A stretch of 64,000 nucleotides of DNA from Bosea sp. PAMC 26642 (GCF_001562255.1 NZ_CP014301.1:4247501-4311500); one strand, 5' to 3'; shown: positions 1 to 11,627, counted from the first letter of the stretch. Made by a program: numbers and translations. The notes: generated by a model from the letters alone, not told the origin.

Positions 1-9
1 GCTTGCGCC

Positions 10-396
10 TCAGGCGATGTCGGCGCCGCGCTCGGACAGGAGCTGCCGCAGGATGGAGCGGTGGCAGCGCTCCTCCTGCTCGCAATAGCAGCCCACGGAG
101 AGATCGGTCCTGTGGGATAATGCGGCGATGAGATCGAGCGTGCGGCTCGGCCCCGGCTCGCAGATCTGCGCCTTGAACGCTCGCGCGAAGCTCGTCCATT
201 CGGCAACGGTAACGGCCGCCTGCCCCTTCGCCATCAGTTCGGCGCTGGGTGCGAGTTCGGGATACCAGACGTCGAACCAGTCATCGACCCCATAGCGCTC
301 CTTGCGCACGCCGCGCGGCGGCCGGCGCACGGTCCCGATCCGCAGGCCTTCCTGCGGGTGGCGTGGCGTGCCGAGACGGACGATGCGGAGGGTCAT
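10..396 (-). CDS. DUF488 family protein
   Basis: Predicted 128-residue protein. The C-terminal motif GCYCEQEERCHRSIL (three Cys and a His) is the hallmark of DUF488 (YeaO-like) proteins, and the N-terminal RLGTPR is also typical. No biochemical role is established for the family and I assign none. I start at the ATG at 396; an upstream in-frame ATG near 690 would overlap the divergent antitoxin gene and adds unrelated sequence. It is divergent from the toxin-antitoxin pair with about 100 bp between them. The left neighbour lies outside the window. Confidence 0.75.
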   Translation of the reverse strand: MTLRIVRLGTPRHPQEGLRIGTVRRPPRGVRKERYGVDDWFDVWYPELAPSAELMAKGQAAVTVAEWTSFARAFKAQICEPGPSRTLDLIAALSHRTDLSVGCYCEQEERCHRSILRQLLSERGADIA

Positions 397-470
397 GCGT
401 ATGGATAGCACGCGGCTGCGGCGCGGGAACTCCTGGCTGCGATTTGCGAGGAAGGGTTCAATATGCCAAT

Positions 471-486
471 GTAGTGAGATCACTAC
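471..486. promoter_or_regulatory. Inverted-repeat operator of the toxin-antitoxin operon
   Basis: GTAGTGA and TCACTAC form perfect 7-bp arms separated by GA, 14 bp upstream of the antitoxin ATG and just before its GGAGG ribosome binding site (490-494). Phd/YefM antitoxins bind such short palindromes to repress their own operon, so this is the expected autoregulatory operator. Binding is inferred from position and symmetry. Confidence 0.7.
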
Positions 487-499
487 TTTGGAGGCAGGC

Positions 500-745
500 A
501 TGGTCAAAACCGTTTCCGCCGCACAGGCTAACCGAGAATTCTCCAAGCTGATGCAGATCGCTGCGGCTGGCGAAGAGGTCGTGGTGACGTCGCGCGGGCA
601 GCCAAAAGTCAAGATTGTGCGCGCCGACGATGCAGACAGCGAAACGGCGCGACGACAGAAGGCTTTTGATGAGTTGACGCGGCGGCTCAACAGCCAAACA
701 GCTCAAAACCTGCCGCGCGCGACGCGCGACGACATGTATGAATGA
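500..745 (+). CDS. Type II antitoxin, Phd/YefM family
   Basis: An 81-residue protein that begins MVKTVSAAQANREFSKLM, the usual N-terminal DNA-binding fold of Phd/YefM antitoxins. The segment GEEVVVTSRGQPKVKIV is the family's central strand pair. The C-terminal half is charged and probably wraps the toxin. The start at 500 is fixed by GGAGG six bases upstream and by the protein alignment; longer in-frame starts run back through the operator. The PIN toxin gene begins three bases after the stop, so the two are translated together. The expected role is to neutralise the toxin and repress the operon through the palindrome at 471-486. Confidence 0.88.
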   Translation: MVKTVSAAQANREFSKLMQIAAAGEEVVVTSRGQPKVKIVRADDADSETARRQKAFDELTRRLNSQTAQNLPRATRDDMYE

Positions 746-748
746 GCC

Positions 749-1201
749 ATGCTCGTCGCGTTCGACACGAATATTCTTGTTTATGCCGAAGGCCTGAACG
801 ATCCACAGCGCGAGACTCGGGCGAAGGAGATTCGTGCGAAGCTCGGAGGGGCCAGGATATTCTTGCCGTCTCAAGTCGTGGGCGAATTCTACAATGTCCT
901 CACCCGCAAATACCGTATGGACCTTCATCGGTCGCGTAGCATTTGTCAGGAGTGGATAGACACCTGCGTTTCGAGTGCAGCAACCGAAGGGACGTTCGCG
1001 CATGCGATCGACCTCGCCACCGAGGCCGGCTTGCAAATATGGGATGCCGTGATCCTCGCGACAGCAGCCGACGCACATTGTACGGCGCTCCTGTCCGAGG
1101 ACATGCAGCACGGCTTCGTCCATCGCGGGGTCACCGTGATCAACCCATTCGCGGGGCCCATGCATCCGTTGCTCACCGATGCTCTACGACATCTCAGGTG
1201 A
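749..1201 (+). CDS. PIN-domain toxin (VapC-like ribonuclease)
   Basis: A 150-residue PIN domain. The acidic active site is complete: D6 in FDTNILVYAE, E46 in VVGEFYNVL, D99 in IWDAVILATA and D118 in LLSEDMQ. PIN toxins are Mg-dependent endoribonucleases that cut tRNA or rRNA; the target here cannot be read from sequence. It lies three bases downstream of the Phd/YefM antitoxin, the usual order. The length is slightly more than the usual 130-140 residues. I see no frameshift or missing residue, so the module is probably functional. Confidence 0.88.
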   Translation: MLVAFDTNILVYAEGLNDPQRETRAKEIRAKLGGARIFLPSQVVGEFYNVLTRKYRMDLHRSRSICQEWIDTCVSSAATEGTFAHAIDLATEAGLQIWDAVILATAADAHCTALLSEDMQHGFVHRGVTVINPFAGPMHPLLTDALRHLR

Positions 1202-1208
1202 CTGCCCG

Positions 1209-1943
1209 CTATTTCTCGATGCGCCAGACCGTGCGCAGTGAACTTGTCACCGTGATTTCGCCGGGCTCGATGGCGATTGGAGCCGCCCCCGCAGCCATCC
1301 GGAAGGCGCGCATGTCGCCGGCGTTGCGGTTGGGCGCTTCGGCCTCAGCCTCGACGATCGAGACGAGGTCGCCGACCTTGACCCCAAGCGCCCTGGCATG
1401 GAGTTCGGCCCGCCCGCGGGCGGCTTCCGCCGCTTTCTGTCGCGCGGCGTCCTTTGCCTTGCTCTCGTCGGCGAGCCCGAAGCTGATGCCAGACATCTCG
1501 TTGGCGCCAGCCTTTGCGAGCGCGTCGATGACGGGGCCCGCCTTGGCGAGATCGCGGATGGTCACGGTCAGGCCGGTGCGGGCCTCGTAGCCGTCGATCG
1601 TCGCCGCGCGCGGGGGCTTGGGACCGGGCGCCGGGGCTTGCGTCATGCGCGGCGTCAGCGAGACCTGCGAGGTCATGATGTCGGCAGGCGCGATGCCCGC
1701 CGCCTTGACCGTTTCGACCAGCCGGGCGAGCGCCGGCGTGTTCTGTCCGAGCGCTTCGGCGGCGGTCTTGCCTTCGCTGACGATGCCGGCCTGTAGCACG
1801 GCGAGATCGGGCCTGAGCCGGACTTCGCCCTCGGTGCGGATGACGATGCCTTCGGCCGGAGCGGCATCTCGGCTTTGGGCCTCCGCATGGCCCGAGATGG
1901 CCAGCAGGGCCGCAAACAGGATCGACTTCTTGATGATTGCCAC
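1209..1943 (-). CDS. SIMPL-domain (DUF541) periplasmic protein
   Basis: A 244-residue protein with an N-terminal signal peptide (MAIIKKSILFAALLAISG, then AEAQS as a likely cleavage region). It is followed by a SIMPL/DUF541 domain, recognised by GIVIRTEGEVRLRPDLAVL and the C-terminal EPGEITVTSSLRTVWRIE. Family members (YggE, BP26) are exported and linked to oxidative stress and outer-membrane homeostasis, with no defined enzymatic activity. The start is a GTG with GGAG about eight bases upstream; no ATG fits. It is convergent with the PIN toxin (7 bp apart) and follows trpB on the same strand after a hairpin, so it is probably transcribed separately. Confidence 0.82.
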   Translation of the reverse strand: MAIIKKSILFAALLAISGHAEAQSRDAAPAEGIVIRTEGEVRLRPDLAVLQAGIVSEGKTAAEALGQNTPALARLVETVKAAGIAPADIMTSQVSLTPRMTQAPAPGPKPPRAATIDGYEARTGLTVTIRDLAKAGPVIDALAKAGANEMSGISFGLADESKAKDAARQKAAEAARGRAELHARALGVKVGDLVSIVEAEAEAPNRNAGDMRAFRMAAGAAPIAIEPGEITVTSSLRTVWRIEK

Positions 1944-2034
1944 CGACCGGCTCCATTTTCGATCGCGCCAACGGCACGACCGGTCTGAGATAAGGGCGGC
2001 GGTTATTGTCATCCAATGTGTTTGGCGTGGGGCA

Positions 2035-2065
2035 AACCGGACGAAACAGTTGCCCGATCGTCCGG

Positions 2066-2068
<3 letters not shown>
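2035..2068 (-). terminator. Hairpin at the end of trpB
   Basis: Arms 2035-2044 and 2058-2067 (AACCGGACGA / TCGTCCGGTT on the plus strand) are perfect 10-bp complements around a 13-nt loop, and one arm overlaps the trpB stop codon. On the minus strand the stem ends in TT followed by GCCCC, so there is only a weak U tract. It could be a terminator or an mRNA-stabilising 3' stem. Either use fits trpB being the last gene of this operon. Confidence 0.5.
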
Positions 2069-3282
<1,214 letters not shown>

Positions 3283-3286
<4 letters not shown>

Positions 3287-3969
3287 GTCCGGCCTGCCTC
3301 TTCGTTCGAACTCTGCGCGGCGCGCGCCGCCACGACGAAATCCCTGATCCGCCCGGCATCCTTGACGCCCGGAGCGCTCTCGACGCCCGACGAGACGTCG
3401 ACGCCGGCCGGCTTTGCGATGCGGATCGCCTCGGCCACATTCGCGGGATCGAGCCCGCCCGATAGCATGAAGCGCAAAGCGGGGTCGAGGCCGGCGAGCA
3501 GCGTCCAGTCGAAGGTCCTGCCATGGCCGCCCGGGTAAGCCGCGTCCTTCGGCGGCTTGGCGTCGAGCAGGATCAGGTCGGCGCTCCCACGATAGGTTTC
3601 GATCGCCGCGAGGTCCTCGCGGCCGGCAATGCCGAGCGCCTTCATCACCGGCAGGCCCGTCGCGGCCTTGATGGCGCGGACCTGCTCCGGCGTCTCGCGG
3701 CCGTGCAACTGAAGCCAATCCGGCTTCAGCGTCTCGGCCAGCGCCACCGCCTCCTTCTCGTCCCAATCGACGATGAGCGCGACGATCTGCGTCCTGCCGC
3801 GGGCGATGGCGGCGAGTTCGCGGGCGCGCTCGAGCGCAACATAGCGTGGGCTCTTCGGGTGGAAGTTGAGGCCGATCATCTCGGCGCCTGCCTCCAGCGC
3901 GGCCGTCAGGGTCTGCGGAGTCGAGAGACCGCAGATCTTCACCAGGAATCCGGTTTCAACATCGTTCAT
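3283..3969 (-). CDS. trpF: Phosphoribosylanthranilate isomerase
   Basis: A 228-residue TIM-barrel enzyme that converts phosphoribosylanthranilate to CdRP in tryptophan synthesis. The catalytic pair is visible: C13 in VKICGLSTP (general base) and D136 in LILLDAKPP (general acid). The phosphate-binding end [12 protein letters not shown] is also present. It starts at the ATG at 3969 because the upstream in-frame extension runs into the divergent gene's leader and has no family similarity. It is the first gene of a trpF-trpB unit, with a four-base overlap. Confidence 0.97.
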
Positions 3970-4074
3970 GCGCCCGCCATAGCATGATCGTGCACGCCGC
4001 CGCACTTGCGACATGATGGCCGTCGAAGCCATGCTGTGGTCGAGGCGACGACGGAACGGTCAGGATCGTTGGGG

Positions 4075-5361
4075 ATGGGGCGGCGCGGTTTCACGGCTAT
4101 GGCGGGGCTGCTGGCGATTTTTGGCGTGACGGCGGCGGTCTTCTACTTCGCCAGTCAGCCGAAGACCCTGCGGCTCGCCGTTGGGCCGCTCGGCTCGGAA
4201 GACGCCCGCATGGCGACCGGCTTCGTGCAGGGGCTCAATCGCGAGAAATCGTCGATCCGCATCCGGCTGCTGCTGACCGAGGGCTCGGAGGAGAGCGCCA
4301 AGCGCCTCGACGATGGCCAGGCCGATCTCGCAATCGTGCGCCCTGACATCGCACTGCCGGCACAAGGCGATACAGCGCTGATCACCAGGCGCACCTTTCC
4401 GTTCATTATCACGACGAAGGAGACGGCGATCGGACGCATCGCCGATCTGCGCGGCCGCAAGATCGGCGTTTCGCGCAATCCGGCCGGCAATATCATGCTG
4501 CTGCAGCGCGTCTTGGCGCAGTACGAGGTCAGGCCCGACGAGGTCGAAATCGTCGGCGTGACGCAGGACGAGATCGTGCCTTTCGCGAAGGAAGGCCGCA
4601 TCGACGCCTTCTTCTCGGTCAACGCCGTCGGCTCGCTGACCAACAACGAGGGCCTCAACCGTCTTCGGTCTGCCTGGGGCGAGGACCCCGTGCTGATCCC
4701 CATCCGCGAGGCCGAGGCGATCAAGGCCCGCTACCGTGCGATCGAGACCGGCGAGATCGTGCGCGGCGCGCTGGGCGGCGACCCGCCCCGCCCCCTGGAG
4801 AACCTGCCGACGATCTCGGTGACCTCGCGGCTGATGGCGTCCCAGAACCTCGACGACAATCTGGTCGGTCTCGTCGTCAAGGAGGTGCTCGGCCTACGCC
4901 TCACGCTTGCCGCCGAACTGCCGTCGATCCAGGGCCTGGAGACACCTTCCACCGACAAGGATGCGCCGTTGACGGTCCATTCCGGCGCAGCTGCCTTCAT
5001 CGACGGCGAGCAGGAGACCTTCTTCGAGCGCTACGGCGACTGGTTCTATCTTGGCGTGATGGGGCTTTCGATGCTGGGCACCGGCGCCGCCGGCTTGCTG
5101 GGGCAGGAAAGCGCGGCCCGCCGGCGGCGGGCGATGTCGGGGCTCGACGAATTGCTGGCGCTGCTACCTGGAATCCGCAGCTGTTCCGACGAGATCGAAC
5201 TGGCGCGGCTCGACCGCGAGGCCGACACGATCTTGACGAGGGTTCTCAGCGATTTCGCCAAGGGCGATCTCGACGGCTCGGGGCTCGCGGCATACCGGCT
5301 TGTGATGGACCAGGTCGGCCGGGCCGTGGCGGAGCGGCGCCGCTTGCTGCTGGAGGTCTAG
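4075..5361 (+). CDS. Membrane-anchored TAXI-family solute-binding-like protein
   Basis: A 428-residue protein. A membrane segment at about residues 7-26 is followed by a TAXI-type TRAP solute-binding domain (about 30-300; ADLAIVRPDIAL, GRKIGVSRNPAGN, DAFFSVNAVG). A second hydrophobic span lies at about 323-343 (WFYLGVMGLSMLGTGAAGLL) and a charged helical tail of about 85 residues ends the protein. Ordinary TAXI proteins are free in the periplasm and work with a TRAP permease. This one is tethered at both ends and no permease is nearby, so a sensory or structural role is possible. I use the ATG at 4075; a TTG at 4006 would give 23 more residues without a good ribosome binding site. Confidence 0.72.
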   Translation: MGRRGFTAMAGLLAIFGVTAAVFYFASQPKTLRLAVGPLGSEDARMATGFVQGLNREKSSIRIRLLLTEGSEESAKRLDDGQADLAIVRPDIALPAQGDTALITRRTFPFIITTKETAIGRIADLRGRKIGVSRNPAGNIMLLQRVLAQYEVRPDEVEIVGVTQDEIVPFAKEGRIDAFFSVNAVGSLTNNEGLNRLRSAWGEDPVLIPIREAEAIKARYRAIETGEIVRGALGGDPPRPLENLPTISVTSRLMASQNLDDNLVGLVVKEVLGLRLTLAAELPSIQGLETPSTDKDAPLTVHSGAAAFIDGEQETFFERYGDWFYLGVMGLSMLGTGAAGLLGQESAARRRRAMSGLDELLALLPGIRSCSDEIELARLDREADTILTRVLSDFAKGDLDGSGLAAYRLVMDQVGRAVAERRRLLLEV

Positions 5362-5399
5362 CTCAAGCCCGTCGGTTGCGTGAGGCAATCTCAGCGGGT

Positions 5400-6662
5400 A
5401 TGCCGCGACACGGACGCCGCAGGATCGATGCGCGCGACAGGGCCGGTGGTCAGGAGACGGGCTTGGCTCGGCATCACACCTTCTTCGACCGCTTGTTCGA
5501 TCTCAAGCCCAAGGCCTTCGCACTCAGCGAGGCCGTGCTCGGCCATTATCCCAGGACGAGGCTGCTCTCGGGCTTCTTCCCGGATTTCGGTTGGCCTGAT
5601 GCAAGCCGCGTGCGCGTGTTCGAGGATCGGCGCTGGCGGCACGCGCTCAACGGTCCTGCCTATGACGCCGTCCGGCCGCTGGTCTGCGACCGCAATGTGG
5701 ATGTGCTGAACCCGCTGGACACGGCCTGCGAGGCCGGTTTCTCTCGGACCATGATCGTCGAGATCGCCGGCGTCGTCGTCCCAGGGCATACGCTGACCGC
5801 CGTCGACGCAGCCTCCGGCAGCCAGATTTCTCTGGGCCAGCAGGGCAAGGCGCGCTGGTCCTTCGCCTATCCCGGCCCCATCGCCCTGAAGCGGATCGCC
5901 GTGGGCCAGCCTTGTCTAGCGATCCCGCCGATCCGGCATTACGGGCATCTGATGACGGATGTGCTGATGCCGATCTGCGAGGCGATCCGGATCGGCGCGA
6001 TCACCGATCGGGAAGAACTCGTGGTCTTCACCGGCGACCATCCGCCGCTGGTCTCGTCCTTCATCGACGGCATGAGGGCCACGGGCCTTCGCGTCAGGCG
6101 GATGCCGCTGGCGCCGACGGAGCATGTCGTCACCGACCGCTATCTCTATGCGCGCAGCCATTCCCCGAACATCGAGCAGATCTTCGGCGTGCCCGAGGCC
6201 TGCGCCACTGCGCTTTCGCTGTTTCAGGCCGCCTATCGCAGCAAGCCGGCCACGGCTGCCTCGCGACGCGTCTATCTCAAGCGAAAAGGCCATCGCCAGC
6301 GTGTCGTCGCTGGCGAGGATGCGTTGGTCGCGCGGCTCGAGCAGGCGGGGTTTTCGGTGCTGGAACCGGACTGGACCAACCATGCCGACCAGATTTCGGC
6401 CTGCGCAGGCGCCGACGTTATCGCTGCGGTTCATGGCGCGGCACTGGCCAATGTCCTGTTCTGCAAGCCCGGCGCGACCGTGATCGAGCTGATGGCGACG
6501 GATGGCCGCAAATCGACCGGACTGCACTGGTCGGCGGCGGTAGGCGCGCGCTATGTGCCGGTCTTCGGTGGCAAGGAGGGCAGCAGGCAGTCCTTCGCGA
6601 TCGATCCCGAGGAGACCGCGCGCGCGATTATCGCAGCGGCGGACGGGCTTCAGCCGCGATGA
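5400..6662 (+). CDS. Glycosyltransferase family 61 (DUF563) protein
   Basis: A 420-residue protein. The C-terminal third has the DUF563/GT61 pattern: ADVIAAVHGAALANVLFCKP, then GATVIELMATDG. The SVLEPDWTNHADQIS stretch preceding it is also typical. Bacterial members sit in capsule and exopolysaccharide clusters and transfer a sugar (xylose or GlcNAc in studied cases); the donor cannot be told here. There is no signal peptide. The start is uncertain: ATG 5400 chosen, TTG 5376 and GTG 5382 possible. The O-antigen ligase-like gene starts 10 bases after the stop, suggesting an operon for surface polysaccharide. Confidence 0.78.
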   Translation: MPRHGRRRIDARDRAGGQETGLARHHTFFDRLFDLKPKAFALSEAVLGHYPRTRLLSGFFPDFGWPDASRVRVFEDRRWRHALNGPAYDAVRPLVCDRNVDVLNPLDTACEAGFSRTMIVEIAGVVVPGHTLTAVDAASGSQISLGQQGKARWSFAYPGPIALKRIAVGQPCLAIPPIRHYGHLMTDVLMPICEAIRIGAITDREELVVFTGDHPPLVSSFIDGMRATGLRVRRMPLAPTEHVVTDRYLYARSHSPNIEQIFGVPEACATALSLFQAAYRSKPATAASRRVYLKRKGHRQRVVAGEDALVARLEQAGFSVLEPDWTNHADQISACAGADVIAAVHGAALANVLFCKPGATVIELMATDGRKSTGLHWSAAVGARYVPVFGGKEGSRQSFAIDPEETARAIIAAADGLQPR

Positions 6663-6672
6663 GTTACCGTCG

Positions 6673-7872
6673 ATGACGATGAAGCGGTTCTATCTGCCGG
6701 CGGGCGCTCCGCTGCGTGATATCGTTTGCATGGCGGCCTTCCTGAGCCTGCTCGTCTTCGCCTATTTCATCGGCAAGAACACCTCGGCCAAGCTGATGAT
6801 CGCCGCGCTGGTCGTCATCGTCGCGACGGATGCGACCTTGCTGCGCGATCGCCTGCCGCGCGCGGTCGCTGCGGGCCTGTTCGGCCTTGCCGCCTTTGCG
6901 GCCTGGTCGATGCTGGGCCTGATCGCCAATGGCACCGCATGGGGCCGCGCCGGCGAGGTCGTCGCGAGCTTCCTGCTGCTGGGGATCGTCATTCTGGCAG
7001 GACGACGCCTGATCGCCTGTTGCGGACTGCGCATGATCTGCCTCTCGATCATCGCCGTCGCCTCCCTGAGCGCGCTGGCGTCGATCGGGCTACACCTTCT
7101 GGAGGGGCAGGGGTGGACAGGCCGGCTGACACCGCTCGGACGTCCGGGCAACGCCATTCCCGGCGCCGGCGGGCTGTGCCTCGCATTGATCGCGGCAGCG
7201 ACAGTGCTGCGCGGCCTCTGGCATCTCTCGCCGGGCCGGCGGTCACTGCTGCTAGCAGCTTTGGTTCCGATTGTGACGGCCGTGGTCATGACCCAGAGCC
7301 GGGGACCGATGATCGCGGTGGCTGTCGCGCTTGTCGCGATGCTGGCGCCATGGCGGCTGTCGGCCGGCCGGCTCGCGATCCTGGCACTGGTGAATTGGGC
7401 GCTGGTGACGGGGTTGATCTTTGCCGATCCCTATCTGCGCTCTCTGTTGTGTATCGACGAGATCAATTTCTGCCGGCCGTCGGCGCGGCTGCAGATCTGG
7501 GGCTGGGTCGCCGACCATGTCGTCCGTAACCCGATCTTCGGCCTGACGCCGGTCTACCGCTTCGACGATTCGACCTTCAACCATCCCCATAACGGGCTGC
7601 TGGGAACGATGATGTTCTTCGGCATCCCCGGACTGGCGCTGTTTCTTGCGCTGGCGCTGATCTACAGCCGCCATCTCGCCAGCCGCAGCGCCGAGATCGG
7701 CATTTTTGCTTCCGGTGCGGTGATCTTCAGCTTCGGCTATATGGGATCGGACCTCTCGAACCCCTTCGCCTTCGCCAACATGCACTATCTGTTTCTCTGG
7801 CTGCCGCTCGCCTTCGGCCTCGCGGCGCCGGCGGAAAACGCCGCACCGGCCGCTTACTCCGCTGCCCGTTAA
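6673..7872 (+). CDS. O-antigen ligase / polysaccharide polymerase-like membrane protein
   Basis: A 399-residue, mostly hydrophobic protein with roughly ten membrane spans. A large periplasmic loop near residues 255-300 ends in FNHPHNGLLGTMMFFGIPGL, the Wzy_C/O-antigen ligase signature. Such proteins move lipid-linked glycans onto lipid A-core or polymerise them in the inner membrane. Ligase and polymerase cannot be told apart by sequence. The ATG at 6673 follows the GT61 stop closely; a second ATG lies two codons later. Both genes point to assembly of one surface glycan. Confidence 0.78.
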   Translation: MTMKRFYLPAGAPLRDIVCMAAFLSLLVFAYFIGKNTSAKLMIAALVVIVATDATLLRDRLPRAVAAGLFGLAAFAAWSMLGLIANGTAWGRAGEVVASFLLLGIVILAGRRLIACCGLRMICLSIIAVASLSALASIGLHLLEGQGWTGRLTPLGRPGNAIPGAGGLCLALIAAATVLRGLWHLSPGRRSLLLAALVPIVTAVVMTQSRGPMIAVAVALVAMLAPWRLSAGRLAILALVNWALVTGLIFADPYLRSLLCIDEINFCRPSARLQIWGWVADHVVRNPIFGLTPVYRFDDSTFNHPHNGLLGTMMFFGIPGLALFLALALIYSRHLASRSAEIGIFASGAVIFSFGYMGSDLSNPFAFANMHYLFLWLPLAFGLAAPAENAAPAAYSAAR

Positions 7873-8036
7873 GGCAATGCGCGAGGCGGGATGCGCAAAT
7901 TCCGCCTATGCCGTTGCCCAAACGGCCTCCAGCGTTTATGTGCAGCGCAGCGAATTCCAGATTCCTCGTGAACGGGCTGCGCCGGCAGGGCTTTGATCCT
8001 CGCCGGCTTGTGGCCATGACAAAGGCCCTTACCCGC

Positions 8037-9860
<1,824 letters not shown>

Positions 9861-9904
9861 GCGACTTTCCAGCGCGAGCTGCCGGTTACGGCAGTTCCCA
9901 CGTC

Positions 9905-9937
9905 ATGGCCGGGCTCGTCCCGGCCATTTTCGTTTTT
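9905..9937 (+). terminator. Rho-independent terminator of typA
   Basis: A perfect 9-bp stem (ATGGCCGGG / CCCGGCCAT, 9905-9913 and 9919-9927) with loop CTCGT is followed by TTTTCGTTTTT. The preceding CGTC and the ATGG...CCAT palindrome resemble the repeat between ubiB and ubiE, so this terminator may be a domesticated copy of the same repeat family. Confidence 0.85.
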
Positions 9938-9967
9938 GGGATGCCCGGCGAAGACGGGAATGCCGGC

Positions 9968-11524
9968 CTACGCGAACACCGCCCAGGCCAGCAGCGCCGC
10001 GATCAGCCACAGCGCCCAGTTGCCCCAGCGGTTGCGCTGCGCCTCGGCACGCCCGATCGCGGCGATTGAGCGTTCATCGAGCGAGAAGCCGTGGCGCGAG
10101 GATTCTTCGAGCTGTCCCAGCACGCGCTCGGCCCGGCCGACCGTCTCCGGCAGGGACGCCAGACTGAAGGCGAGCGAACGCGCGCCCCGCCCTGCCTCCT
10201 CGATCCGGCCGAGCGGACCAAGATTGCGGGTGATCCAGTCGCGCACCACCGGCTCGGCAGTCGTCCACATGTCGAGCTGCGGATCGAGCGTGCGGGCCAC
10301 GCCCTCGACCACGACCATGGTCTTCTGCAGCATCACCAGTTCGGTGCGGGTCGCCATGTCGAACAGGCCGGTGATCTCGAAGAGCAGGGTCAGGACTTTC
10401 GCCATCGAGATCTGGTCGGCGCTCTTGTCGTGGATCGGCTCGCCGACGGCGCGGATCGCCTGGGCGAAGTCCGCGACCGCATGATGGGCCGGGACATAGC
10501 CGGCCTCGAAATGGACCTCGGCCACGCGGGTGTAGTCGCGGGTGATGAAGCCGAGCAGGATTTCGGCGAGGAAGCGCCGTTCCTTCAGGCCGAGCCGGCC
10601 CATGATGCCGCCATCGACGGCGACCAGCCGCCCCTGGGGATCGACGAACAGGTTTCCGGGATGCATGTCGGCATGGAAGAAGCCGTCGCGAATGGCATGT
10701 TTCAGGAAGGACTGGATCACGGTGCGGCTCAGCACCTGGAGATCGTGGCCCGCCGCGACCAGCCCCTCGACATCCGACAGCCGCGTGCCGTCAATCCATT
10801 CGTCGACCAGCATCTCGCGGGCGGTCAGTTGCCAGTCGGGCACCGGCACGCGAAAATCGCTGTCGTCCTTCGTGTTTTCGGCGAATTCGGAAAGGGCGGC
10901 CGCCTCCAGCCGCAGATCCATCTCCATCGTCACCGAGCGCGCCAGCGTCTCGACGATGCCGGAAAAGCGAAGCCGCCGCGCCTCGGCCGAGCGCGCTTCC
11001 GCCAGTTCCGCGCCGAAGCGCATCGCGGCGAGATCGCGGTGGAAGCGGTCGCGGATGCCGGGCCTGAGCACCTTGACCGCGACCTCTGAGCCGTCCTGCA
11101 GCCGGGCGCGATGGACCTGCGCGATGGAAGCCGCGGCGACCGGCGGCCCGAACGCGGCAAAAATCGCCTCGACCGGCCGGTTATGGGCGGCCTCGATCGC
11201 GGCCCGTGCCTGCTCGATGGGGAACGGGGCCATCCGGTCCTGCAGTGCCGAGAGATCCGAGGCGATCTTCATGCCGACGACATCGGGCCGCGTCGCCAGG
11301 AACTGGCCGAACTTGACGTAGGACGGGCCCAGCCGCGTCAGCGCAGCCGCGAGCCTTGTCGCCGAGGAGCCCGCGCCCTTGCGCTCGATCAGCCGCCCGA
11401 GCCGGATCGCGCCCCGCGCCAGCGGCGGCAGCACGGACGGATCGACCAACGCAAGCGCGCCCTCGCGCGCCAGCACGAAGCCGACGCGCGCCGTGCGGGC
11501 GAGATGGAAGAGCGAGGTGATCAT
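9968..11524 (-). CDS. ubiB: UbiB, ubiquinone biosynthesis atypical kinase
   Basis: A 518-residue ABC1/ADCK-family protein needed for ubiquinone synthesis. Seen: the KxGQ motif in YVKFGQFLATRPDVVG, the alanine-rich nucleotide loop AAASIAQVHRARL, DMHPGNLFVD and VDGGIMGRL. A C-terminal membrane helix (WALWLIAALLAWAVFA) ends the protein. UbiB acts at the inner membrane with ATPase activity that helps move lipid Q intermediates. The ATG at 11524 is chosen; the longer in-frame N-terminus is encoded by the palindromic repeat and should not be used. It lies downstream of ubiE on the same strand. Confidence 0.95.
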   Translation of the reverse strand: MITSLFHLARTARVGFVLAREGALALVDPSVLPPLARGAIRLGRLIERKGAGSSATRLAAALTRLGPSYVKFGQFLATRPDVVGMKIASDLSALQDRMAPFPIEQARAAIEAAHNRPVEAIFAAFGPPVAAASIAQVHRARLQDGSEVAVKVLRPGIRDRFHRDLAAMRFGAELAEARSAEARRLRFSGIVETLARSVTMEMDLRLEAAALSEFAENTKDDSDFRVPVPDWQLTAREMLVDEWIDGTRLSDVEGLVAAGHDLQVLSRTVIQSFLKHAIRDGFFHADMHPGNLFVDPQGRLVAVDGGIMGRLGLKERRFLAEILLGFITRDYTRVAEVHFEAGYVPAHHAVADFAQAIRAVGEPIHDKSADQISMAKVLTLLFEITGLFDMATRTELVMLQKTMVVVEGVARTLDPQLDMWTTAEPVVRDWITRNLGPLGRIEEAGRGARSLAFSLASLPETVGRAERVLGQLEESSRHGFSLDERSIAAIGRAEAQRNRWGNWALWLIAALLAWAVFA

Positions 11525-11533
11525 GCGCGGATT

Positions 11534-11614
11534 GTCATGGTCGGGCTCGATCCGACCATCTCCCTCCGCAAGAGGCCGCCTGACCGAGATGGTCGGGTCG
11601 AGCCCGACCATGAC
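11534..11614. repeat. Nested palindromic repeat between ubiE and ubiB
   Basis: The outer arms 11534-11550 and 11598-11614 are perfect 17-bp inverted repeats beginning GTCATGGTCGGG. Each half also folds alone: ATGGTCGG / CCGACCAT (11537-11559) and ATGGTCGGG / CCCGACCAT (11589-11611). It fills most of the gap between the two genes. It resembles REP/RIME-type intergenic repeats of rhizobia; the copy number cannot be known from this window. Confidence 0.85.
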
Positions 11615-11627
11615 GCCATGGCCATCC

